DNA of 5,399 bases from Butyricicoccus_A sp963601915 (GTDB lineage: Bacteria > Bacillota > Clostridia > Oscillospirales > Butyricicoccaceae): NCBI GenBank assembly GCA_963601915.1, contig CAVCGL010000037.1, forward strand, positions 1-5,399, read 5' to 3'. Below, piece by piece: positions 1 to 5,399 of the stretch. The number at the start of each line of letters is the position of its first letter. The stretch's first letter is position 1. Under the pieces are notes generated by a model. That model was not told the origin of the DNA. It did not search any database and saw nothing but the letters and a program-made list of their open reading frames with translations. Made by a program: the position numbers and the translations under genes.

Positions 1-1
1 T

Positions 2-1243
2 TTCACAAAAGAAATGAAGCGGGACTACACGATTCTGGCTCCGGATATCTTTCCCACGCATATGGAATTGCTGGAGGAAGTGTTCCGTCTGTACGGTTAT
101 CATGTCAAGGTCCTGCACTACGAAGGGCCGGCAGTGATTGAAGCCGGGCTCCGGGCGCTGAATAATGATGTCTGCTATCCGGCAATTTGTACGCTGGGTC
201 AGCAGCTTTACGGACTGACCTGTGGGGATTTTGATCCTCACAGGTCTGCGCTCATTCAGTTCCAGACGGGCGGCGGCTGCCGCGCATCCAATTACATCTG
301 TCTGCTGCGGAAGGCACTGCACAACATGGACATGGACTATGTACCGGTCATCTCCTTGAGTTTCGGCGGATACGAGCATTACAGCGGCTTTAAAATCACG
401 CCGAAAATGCTGTTCACGGGGCTTCGCAGCCTCATTTACGGCGATATGCTGCTGCTTCTGAAAAACCAATGTCTGCCGTATGAGGCGTACACCGGCGACA
501 CAATGACCGTGGTTCATCAATGGATTGCGAAGCTGACCGAGCAGTTTCGGCGCGGTCAGGGTCTGTCGGTCAGGGATATGCAGCGTAATCTTGGCGCGAT
601 GGCAAAGGATTTTCACGAAATTGAGCGCGTACCGCGCAGCTGCACCAAGGTTGGCATCGTCGGCGAAATCTACGTCAAATACTCCTCGTTCGGCAACAAC
701 GGGCTGGAGCAGTTCCTGCTCTCACAGGGCTGCGAGTACATGGTGCCGGGCGTATTGGGCTTCTTCCAGTATTGCTTTGCCAATATTGAAATGGATCACA
801 GCTACTACGGCGGCAGCCTTGTGAAGCTTCTCGTCGGGCGCAAGGCAGAGAAAATCGCGGCAAGCTGGGAGGATTGGCTCATCGAAGCGTTGAAGCCCTA
901 TCCGGAGTTTGTTCTGCCGGTCAGCTTTGAAAAGATCAAGGAGCTGGCAGACCGGGTCATCGACCGCGGCGTCAAGATGGGCGAAGGATGGCTGCTGCCC
1001 GGCGAGGCGGCAGAAATGATCGAAAAGGGCTACACCAACATCATCTGTGCGCAGCCGTTCGGCTGCCTGCCGAACCACATCGTCGGCAAGGGCACGATCC
1101 GCCGTCTGCGCGAGCTCTATCCGGATGCAAACATTTTCCCCGTGGACTACGACTCCGGCGCATCGAAGGTGAATCAGGAAAACCGCATCAAGCTGATGCT
1201 GGCGATGGCAAAGGAGGCAGACCATGAAGCAGTTCGGGCTTGA
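2..1243 (+). CDS. 2-hydroxyacyl-CoA dehydratase-related protein (HgdB/COG3581-like), probably 5' partial
   Basis: Cytoplasmic protein related to the iron-sulfur subunits of 2-hydroxyacyl-CoA dehydratases; it matches the C-terminal part of the large fused activase/dehydratase proteins of Firmicutes. The first ATG is at 14, but the frame is open to the left edge (F-T-K-E before that Met). No Shine-Dalgarno is visible, and family members usually carry this FTKEMK stretch just ahead of the first beta strand, so the true start is probably upstream. Numbering from Met14, visible motifs are NDVCYPA (51-57), TGGGCRASNY (85-94), VGEIYVKYSSFGNNG (216-230), CAQPFGCLPNH (345-355) and DYDSGASKVNQ (378-388). 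Cys54, Cys89, Cys345 and Cys351 are candidate Fe-S ligands (inference). The last 20 nt overlap the next gene, which carries the activase domains expected to energise this protein. The substrate is unknown. Family assignment is secure; enzymatic activity is not shown. Confidence 0.88.
   Translation, partial: FTKEMKRDYTILAPDIFPTHMELLEEVFRLYGYHVKVLHYEGPAVIEAGLRALNNDVCYPAICTLGQQLYGLTCGDFDPHRSALIQFQTGGGCRASNYICLLRKALHNMDMDYVPVISLSFGGYEHYSGFKITPKMLFTGLRSLIYGDMLLLLKNQCLPYEAYTGDTMTVVHQWIAKLTEQFRRGQGLSVRDMQRNLGAMAKDFHEIERVPRSCTKVGIVGEIYVKYSSFGNNGLEQFLLSQGCEYMVPGVLGFFQYCFANIEMDHSYYGGSLVKLLVGRKAEKIAASWEDWLIEALKPYPEFVLPVSFEKIKELADRVIDRGVKMGEGWLLPGEAAEMIEKGYTNIICAQPFGCLPNHIVGKGTIRRLRELYPDANIFPVDYDSGASKVNQENRIKLMLAMAKEADHEAVRA
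1211..1217 (+). promoter_or_regulatory. Strong Shine-Dalgarno for the activase gene, inside the upstream CDS
   Basis: AAGGAGG lies 6 nt before the ATG at 1224 and within the end of the preceding reading frame. It fixes the activase start, because the first ATPase motif (DIGSTT) follows only six residues later. The placement suggests translational coupling of the two genes. Confidence 0.85.
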
Positions 1244-4142
1244 TATCGGCTCCACCACGCTCAAATACGTCCTGCTGGATGAACAGAACCGGCTGTTAGA
1301 CAGCCGCTACGCGCGGCATGGCGCAAAAATCGGTGAGAAACTGGATGAAATTCTTCGGCGGTTTGAACAGGAATTTCCCGGCGAGCAGGTGCTGCTCACC
1401 ATTTCCGGCTCAGCGGGCCTTGGGCTGTCTGAGGCGCTGGAGCTGCCGTTTGTACAGGAGGTCTTTGCGGAAAAGCTGGCCGCTGAACGCTTCTGCCCCG
1501 GCACCGACGTAGTCATTGAGCTGGGCGGCGAGGACGCAAAAATTCTGTTTTTGACCGGCGGCTTTGAGATGCGCATGAACGGCACCTGCGCGGGCGGAAC
1601 CGGTGCGTTTATCGACCAGATGGCCTCTCTCATGCAGATTACGCCCACGGAATTAAACGATTTGGCTGCCAAAGCCCAGACCATTCCGCCCATTGCCTCG
1701 CGCTGCGGCGTGTTTGCCAAATCCGACATTCAGCCGCTTCTCAATCAGGGCGCAAGGCACGAGGATGTAGCCGCTGGCATTTTGCGTGCAGTGGTCAACC
1801 AGACCGTCGCGGGGCTTGCGCAGGGGCGCGAAATAATGGGCAGACTTCTGTATCTCGGCGGGCCGCTGACGTTCCTCCCGGAGCTGCGCAAAAGCTTTGA
1901 CGAGGTGCTGCATACGACCGGCCTGTGCCCGGAGAACTCTTTGTACTTTGTGGCATATGGCTGCGCACTGGCAAATGTCGGGCAGGCCATCTCGCCGCAT
2001 ACGCTGCGCAAAAAGCTCGCCGCACGCGCGGCCAGCGCAACATACCGGCAGCAAAAGCCGCTGTTCGCCTCGAAAGCGGACTATGACGCTTTTTCTGCCA
2101 GACATAAAAAGAATTCTGAAGGCATCCAGGAGCTGTCGGCACCCAATGGCCCCATGTATCTTGGCATTGATGCAGGCTCCACGACCGTCAAGGCCGTGCT
2201 CTGCGACCAGTCCGGCAACCTCTTTTACCCGGTCTACAAGCCGAACCGTGGCAACCCGGTCAGCCTCATCAGGGACTATCTGCAAGCGCTTTATGCGGCT
2301 TTTCCGGATATCCAAATTGCAGGCAGCGCCGTCACCGGCTACGGCGAAAAGCTGATGCAGACCGCCCTCGGTGTCGATCACGGTATTGTCGAAACGCTGG
2401 CGCACTACACGGCTGCAAAAAAATTCCGCCCGGACGTCGATTTTATCATCGACATCGGCGGGCAGGACATCAAGTGCTTCCAGATCAAAAACGGGATGAT
2501 CGACAGCCTGTATTTAAATGAAGCGTGCTCGTCGGGCTGCGGATCCTTTTTGCAGACATTCGCGGACACATTGGGGTTAACCAGCGCAGAATTTGCAAAG
2601 CTTGGCTTGTTTGCCGACGCGCCCGCCGATCTTGGCAGCCGCTGCACCGTGTTTATGAACAGCTCCGTCAAGCAGGCGCAGAAGGATGGCGCCAGTATTG
2701 AAAACATCGCAGCGGGTCTGTCCGTCAGCGTGGTCAAAAATGCTCTTTACAAGGTCATCCGCTGCGCCGATGCGCAGAAGCTCGGCAAGCACATCGTCGT
2801 ACAGGGCGGTACGTTTTATAATGACTGCGTGCTGCGCGCGTTTGAACAGGAAACGGGCCGTGAGGTCATCCGGCCAAAGTTTGCGGGACTGATGGGCGCG
2901 TACGGCGCGGCACTCTATGCAGCCGCACATCCCGGCAAGGGTGTCCTGAGCCGTGAAGAACTGGAGTGCTTCGAGCACAAGGTCAACCGCACCGTCTGTC
3001 AGGGCTGTCAGAATCACTGCAATCTGACGGTCAATCTGTTCTCCGGCGGCAGACGTTTTCTCGCCGGGAACCGCTGCTCGAAGCCCGTGCGCACGGAAGC
3101 TGCCAAAGCGCCTAAAAATCTCTACGCGGACAAACTGGCACTGCTGGAAAAATACCGCCGCGATGAACCGGATAACGGAAAGCCGACTATCGGCATTCCG
3201 ATGGGGCTAAATTTTTATGATCTTCTCCCATTCTGGTACGCGTTTTTCCATCAGCTTGGGTTCTGTGTGCTGGTATCCCCAAACTCCACGCGTGAGCTCT
3301 ATGCCGCCGGGCAGCATACCATCCCATCCGACACCGCGTGCTACCCCGCGAAGCTGATGCACGGACACATGGAATGGCTGCTGGCGCAAAAGCCGGATGC
3401 GATTTTCTATCCGGATATGAGCTATAATGTGGAGGAGGGGCTTGGCGTTGACCACTTCAACTGCCCCGTTGTGGCGTATTACCCGCAGGTACTGAAGCTG
3501 AACGTGCCGGGGCTGCAGGAAACGCCGTTTATCTCCGATTTCATTGGTCTGCATGACAAAAAAATCTTCCGGAAACGGATACAGGAGATTCTGGCGCAGT
3601 ATTTTGCGCCGTTCTCCAAACAGCAGATCGCCGCAGCCGCCGATGCCGCTTACGCCGAATATGAAGCGTACCACAGGGCAGTGCAGCAAACAGCGCAGGA
3701 ATACCTTGCTGCGGCGAAGCAGGAAAAGCAGCCCATCGTCGTGCTCTGCGGGAGACCCTATCACGTCGATCCCGAGGTCAGTCACGGCATTGATAAATTG
3801 CTCTGCGACCTCGGCGCGGCAGTGATCACGGAGGACAGCCTCAGCCCACTGGTCACAAAATTCCCAGCGGCTGTGCGCAACCAGTGGACATACCACGCGC
3901 GGATGTACGCGGCGGCAAAATATGTTGCGGAAAGTCCGGACGATCTGCATGTCGTACAGCTCGTCTCCTTCGGATGCGGTGTGGACGCGGTCACAACGGA
4001 CGAGGTGCGCGGAATTCTGGAATCCGCCGGAAAAGACTACACCCAGCTCAAAATCGACGAGATTTCCAACATGGGCGCGGCATCCATCCGCCTGCGGAGT
4101 CTGTTTGCCATGCTGGAGGAAAAACGGAGGAATGCGCAATGA
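1224..4142 (+). CDS. Acyl-CoA dehydratase activase with tandem BcrA/BadF-type ATPase domains and DUF2229 region
   Basis: 972-residue cytoplasmic protein. Related activases hydrolyse ATP to push a low-potential electron from a [4Fe-4S] cluster into a dehydratase or reductase partner; here the likely partner is the overlapping upstream gene. Domain 1 (about 3-255) has DIGSTT (7-12), ELGGEDAK (99-106), TCAGGTG (121-127) and RCGVFAKSD (160-168). Domain 2 (about 311-567) has DAGSTT (316-321), DIGGQDIK (410-417), NEACSSGCGSF (432-442) and SRCTVF (472-477). The likely cluster cysteines are Cys122/Cys161 and Cys435/Cys474, both 39 residues apart. A Cys-rich linker follows (Cys592, 595, 599, 618), then a DUF2229-like region (about 654 to the end) with IPMGLNFYDLLPFW (658-671), TACYPAK (704-710), CGRPYHVDPE (842-851), SFGCGVDAVTTDE (915-927) and KIDEISNMGAA (943-953). 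Many Firmicutes fuse this chain to the dehydratase-like part; here it ends before that part. It shares ATGA with plsY. Family is secure; substrate unknown. Confidence 0.93.
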   Translation: MKQFGLDIGSTTLKYVLLDEQNRLLDSRYARHGAKIGEKLDEILRRFEQEFPGEQVLLTISGSAGLGLSEALELPFVQEVFAEKLAAERFCPGTDVVIELGGEDAKILFLTGGFEMRMNGTCAGGTGAFIDQMASLMQITPTELNDLAAKAQTIPPIASRCGVFAKSDIQPLLNQGARHEDVAAGILRAVVNQTVAGLAQGREIMGRLLYLGGPLTFLPELRKSFDEVLHTTGLCPENSLYFVAYGCALANVGQAISPHTLRKKLAARAASATYRQQKPLFASKADYDAFSARHKKNSEGIQELSAPNGPMYLGIDAGSTTVKAVLCDQSGNLFYPVYKPNRGNPVSLIRDYLQALYAAFPDIQIAGSAVTGYGEKLMQTALGVDHGIVETLAHYTAAKKFRPDVDFIIDIGGQDIKCFQIKNGMIDSLYLNEACSSGCGSFLQTFADTLGLTSAEFAKLGLFADAPADLGSRCTVFMNSSVKQAQKDGASIENIAAGLSVSVVKNALYKVIRCADAQKLGKHIVVQGGTFYNDCVLRAFEQETGREVIRPKFAGLMGAYGAALYAAAHPGKGVLSREELECFEHKVNRTVCQGCQNHCNLTVNLFSGGRRFLAGNRCSKPVRTEAAKAPKNLYADKLALLEKYRRDEPDNGKPTIGIPMGLNFYDLLPFWYAFFHQLGFCVLVSPNSTRELYAAGQHTIPSDTACYPAKLMHGHMEWLLAQKPDAIFYPDMSYNVEEGLGVDHFNCPVVAYYPQVLKLNVPGLQETPFISDFIGLHDKKIFRKRIQEILAQYFAPFSKQQIAAAADAAYAEYEAYHRAVQQTAQEYLAAAKQEKQPIVVLCGRPYHVDPEVSHGIDKLLCDLGAAVITEDSLSPLVTKFPAAVRNQWTYHARMYAAAKYVAESPDDLHVVQLVSFGCGVDAVTTDEVRGILESAGKDYTQLKIDEISNMGAASIRLRSLFAMLEEKRRNAQ
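2967..3077 (+). other. Cys-rich linker motif within the activase (C-X2-C-X3-C-X18-C)
   Basis: Residues 582-618 of the activase contain Cys582, then Cys592, Cys595, Cys599 and Cys618, set between the second ATPase domain and the DUF2229-like region. Four closely spaced cysteines of this pattern could bind an additional Fe-S cluster or a zinc ion. The motif is read directly from the translation; the metal-binding role is inference. Confidence 0.6.
4126..4130 (+). promoter_or_regulatory. Shine-Dalgarno deciding the plsY start
   Basis: GGAGG lies 8 nt before the ATG at 4139 and inside the end of the activase gene. It selects this ATG over the upstream in-frame extension, whose translation is a shadow of the activase with no PlsY features. 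Confidence 0.8.
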
Positions 4143-4762
4143 ACAAAACGGTTTTATGTATTCTTTGTGCTGTGTGCGCATATCTACTCGGCGGTGTGAA
4201 TCCCGCAATCGTACTTTCAAATCTGATCTATCATGAGGACATCCGTACCAAGGGCAGCAAGAATCCCGGATTCACCAATTTTAAGCGCGTTTACGGAAAT
4301 CGTTATGCGTGGTATGTTTTTGCACTCGATCTCGGGAAAACGGTTCTGCTTTGTCTGCTTTTCTGTCCGTTGTTTCAAAAGGCGGGGTTTACATTTTCAC
4401 TTGGTGCCGCATACACCGGGCTTTGTGCCATGATTGGCCATGCATTCCCGATTTGGTATGGCTTCCATGGTGGAAAAGGCTTTCTCGTCGGCGCAGCAGC
4501 CATCTGGTTTGTCGACTGGCGCATAGCGCTGATTGCGTTTGTGGTATGGGGCGTTCTGCTTGCTGCGACAAAATATATGTCCCTGTCCGTAATCTGCGCA
4601 GCGGCCAGCTGCCCGATTTCTTTGCTCTTCCTGAGAGCAGATTTTGCAGTGTGTCTGCTCTGTGCGGCAGCGAGTCTGCTGATGATCGTTCGCCACAAAG
4701 AAAACATTTCAAGGCTGATTGCCGGGACGGAGTCTAAATTTCATTTGCGCGGATCGCATTGA
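4139..4762 (+). CDS. plsY: Glycerol-3-phosphate acyltransferase PlsY (acyl-phosphate dependent)
   Basis: Integral membrane enzyme of 207 residues, the usual PlsY length. It transfers an acyl group from acyl-phosphate (made by PlsX) to sn-glycerol-3-phosphate, giving lysophosphatidic acid, the first step of phospholipid synthesis. The three family motifs are present: an N-terminal helix ending YLLGGVNPA (15-23) with GSKNPGFTN (39-47); GHAFPIWYGFHGGKG (100-114); and RHKENISRLIAGTE (185-198). Hydrophobic stretches at roughly 4-28, 57-78, 88-105, 117-142, 147-165 and 168-183 fit a multi-pass protein. In the first motif the canonical GSGN is GSKN, a form I recall from clostridial PlsY-like proteins. 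The gene starts by ATGA overlap with the activase and is followed after 4 nt by a terminator hairpin, so it is the last gene of the unit. It may be a second PlsY paralogue rather than the housekeeping copy; that cannot be decided from this window. Confidence 0.94.
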   Translation: MNKTVLCILCAVCAYLLGGVNPAIVLSNLIYHEDIRTKGSKNPGFTNFKRVYGNRYAWYVFALDLGKTVLLCLLFCPLFQKAGFTFSLGAAYTGLCAMIGHAFPIWYGFHGGKGFLVGAAAIWFVDWRIALIAFVVWGVLLAATKYMSLSVICAAASCPISLLFLRADFAVCLLCAAASLLMIVRHKENISRLIAGTESKFHLRGSH

Positions 4763-4766
4763 CGAA

Positions 4767-4804
4767 AAGACGTGCAGATGGAACGATACCCATCTGCACG
4801 TCTT
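4767..4804. terminator. Bidirectional intrinsic terminator between convergent genes
   Basis: A perfect 15-bp stem (AAGACGTGCAGATGG at 4767-4781 pairing with 4790-4804) encloses an 8-nt loop. It begins 4 nt after the plsY stop and lies 15 nt beyond the stop of the minus-strand gene. Read on the minus strand it is followed by a short T run (TTTT then CG). On the plus strand the tail is the weaker TCTTATTG. The position between two converging genes supports use in both directions. Confidence 0.85.
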
Positions 4805-4819
4805 ATTGAGAGATTCTTT

Positions 4820-5221
4820 TTATGTAAGAAGCGAAAATAACATGACGACTGCGCCAAGTATTACAAGGATAATACCAGTGGCCCGATTCAACGTTTTAGG
4901 ATCTGCTTTGTTTGCAAACAGAGCAGCAATCCTTGCCCAGATCAAGGTAAATACAACACACAGAGAGAACACAGTCCAATCTGGCATACCACCAAGTTTG
5001 AAGTGCGAAATGGCTCCTGTCAAAGCAGTGAAGGTCATAATAAATACACTTGTGCCAACAGCAGTTTTCAGTTCATATCCCAGCACAGAAGTTAAAATCA
5101 GCAGCATCATCATGCCGCCGCCAGCACCGACGAATCCACAGATGAATCCAATCAGCGCACCGCAAAGCAGCGACTGAATTGCACGCTTTTTAGAAGTCTG
5201 ATTCTTATTTGTAACGTTCAT
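4820..5221 (-). CDS. TauE/SafE (TSUP) family transporter, C-terminal half only; probable truncated remnant
   Basis: The 133-residue product matches the second half of TSUP-family exporters (sulfite, sulfoacetate or other small anions). Full members are about 250 residues with two homologous halves. Visible are a basic stretch KKR (11-13), a helix leading into the GAGGG signature (32-36), TAVGTSVFIMTFTALTG (53-69), PDW (80-82), ARIAALFANK (96-105) and a final helix (about 113-131), giving about four membrane segments. Nothing of the N-terminal half is present: upstream the frame stays open only to about 5263, where a stop occurs. The ATG at 5221 is chosen over a TTG at 5245, but neither has a Shine-Dalgarno. 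Base composition is clearly more AT-rich than the operon. The short gap to the divergent gene leaves no room for a promoter. A half-size subunit acting as a dimer is possible, but loss of the 5' half is more likely. The substrate cannot be told. Confidence 0.75.
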   Translation of the reverse strand: MNVTNKNQTSKKRAIQSLLCGALIGFICGFVGAGGGMMMLLILTSVLGYELKTAVGTSVFIMTFTALTGAISHFKLGGMPDWTVFSLCVVFTLIWARIAALFANKADPKTLNRATGIILVILGAVVMLFSLLT

Positions 5222-5234
5222 GCCGTCTGGCAGG

Positions 5235-5241
5235 AAAGGAG
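5235..5241 (+). promoter_or_regulatory. Shine-Dalgarno for the right-edge gene
   Basis: AAAGGAG lies 5 nt before the ATG at 5247. It marks a real plus-strand start. Together with the closeness of the minus-strand gene, it implies that any promoter for this gene lies inside the TauE remnant. Confidence 0.75.
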
Positions 5242-5246
5242 ACAAT

Positions 5247-5399
5247 ATGCAGGAAGAAGTATATCAGCTGCCGCAGATCGACAGCCGCTTGAGAAAAAAT
5301 ATTCTGAGGATGCCGGAAGCAGTCTTTCAGGCCAGCGGCATTGTGATCAACGGCCGGAGAATCAAAAGCTTTGTTTTTACAACGGATCTTGCCATCATC
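5247..5399 (+). CDS. Conserved hypothetical protein, N-terminal fragment (3' partial)
   Basis: An open frame of 51 codons starts at ATG 5247 behind a good Shine-Dalgarno and runs off the right edge without a stop. The N-terminus begins MQEEVYQLPQIDSRLRKNI, followed by MPEAVFQASGIVINGRRIKS and then FVFTTDLAII. The alternation of a predicted helix and short hydrophobic strands suggests a soluble alpha/beta protein with no signal peptide. It resembles an uncharacterised clostridial family I recall only vaguely, so I do not assign a function. Codon use is ordinary and GC is higher than in the neighbouring TauE remnant. It is transcribed divergently from that remnant with a 25-bp gap. Confidence 0.7.
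   Translation, partial: MQEEVYQLPQIDSRLRKNILRMPEAVFQASGIVINGRRIKSFVFTTDLAII

Noticed and set aside
722..1264. A 180-codon minus-strand open frame spanning the junction of the first two genes
   Set aside because: It is antisense to conserved motifs of the dehydratase-like protein, and its product resembles nothing known.
1653..2405. A 250-codon minus-strand open frame opposite the middle of the activase gene
   Set aside because: Same reason: it is antisense to the two ATPase domains, with no Shine-Dalgarno support or recognisable motifs.
3884..4138. An 85-codon in-frame upstream extension of plsY
   Set aside because: It overlaps the activase in another frame and its product is Arg/Gly-rich and shadow-like. 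PlsY homology begins at the ATG at 4139, which has its own Shine-Dalgarno.
1224..4142. The activase gene as a frameshifted fragment of the longer fused protein
   Set aside because: The chain ends naturally after the conserved KIDEISNMGAA segment, the next gene is PlsY, and the missing part exists as a separate intact upstream gene. It is a split arrangement rather than a broken gene.
3207..4220. A 337-codon open frame on the minus strand opposite the end of the activase gene
   Set aside because: It lies wholly antisense to well-conserved activase motifs and the plsY start, and its translation shows no recognisable domain. It is a by-product of GC-rich codon use on the other strand.
4719..5177. 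A 152-codon plus-strand open frame across the plsY end and the transporter remnant
   Set aside because: It runs through the terminator hairpin and antisense to clear TauE/SafE motifs, and has no family features.
5179..5208. Possible promoter for the right-edge gene: TTGCAC, 18-nt spacer, TCTTAT
   Set aside because: Only 3 of 6 and 4 of 6 consensus matches with a slightly long spacer, so it is no better than chance in AT-rich DNA.

Overview
The window looks like chromosomal DNA of an anaerobic Clostridia-type Firmicute, most like the Oscillospiraceae/Ruminococcaceae gut lineages. This is inferred from three things: strong AGGAGG-type ribosome binding sites, 2-hydroxyacyl-CoA dehydratase/activase proteins typical of strict anaerobes, and a clostridial-style PlsY. 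Coding density is close to complete; there is no RNA gene, CRISPR array or insertion sequence.

Left and centre (1-4762, + strand): three genes read as one translationally coupled unit. The first is a protein related to the 2-hydroxyacyl-CoA dehydratase (HgdB/COG3581-like) family, and its reading frame is open to the left edge. It overlaps by 20 nt a large 972-residue protein with two tandem activase ATPase domains (BcrA/BadF/HgdC-type ASKHA fold), a Cys-rich linker and a DUF2229-type C-terminal region. That gene overlaps by ATGA a 207-residue PlsY, the acyl-phosphate:glycerol-3-phosphate acyltransferase. The first two proteins together carry the domains that many Firmicutes have on a single chain of about 1400 residues, but here they are split and the dehydratase-like part comes first. 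Activases of this type use ATP to drive a low-potential electron into an iron-sulfur dehydratase or reductase. The substrate of this subfamily is not established, and the sequence does not reveal it. A perfect 15-bp hairpin right after plsY ends the unit.

Right (4820-5399): a minus-strand gene converges on the same hairpin. It encodes only the C-terminal half of a TauE/SafE (TSUP) membrane transporter and is visibly more AT-rich than the operon. It has no clear ribosome binding site and no room for its own promoter, so it is probably a remnant. Only 25 bp separate its ATG from the start of a divergent + strand gene, which has a good Shine-Dalgarno and runs off the right edge. That last gene is a conserved-looking protein I cannot name.

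The most interesting points are the split and permuted activase/dehydratase pair, the duplicated activase domains that both keep a 39-residue cysteine spacing, the coupling of this redox module to a phospholipid acyltransferase, and the half-length transporter.
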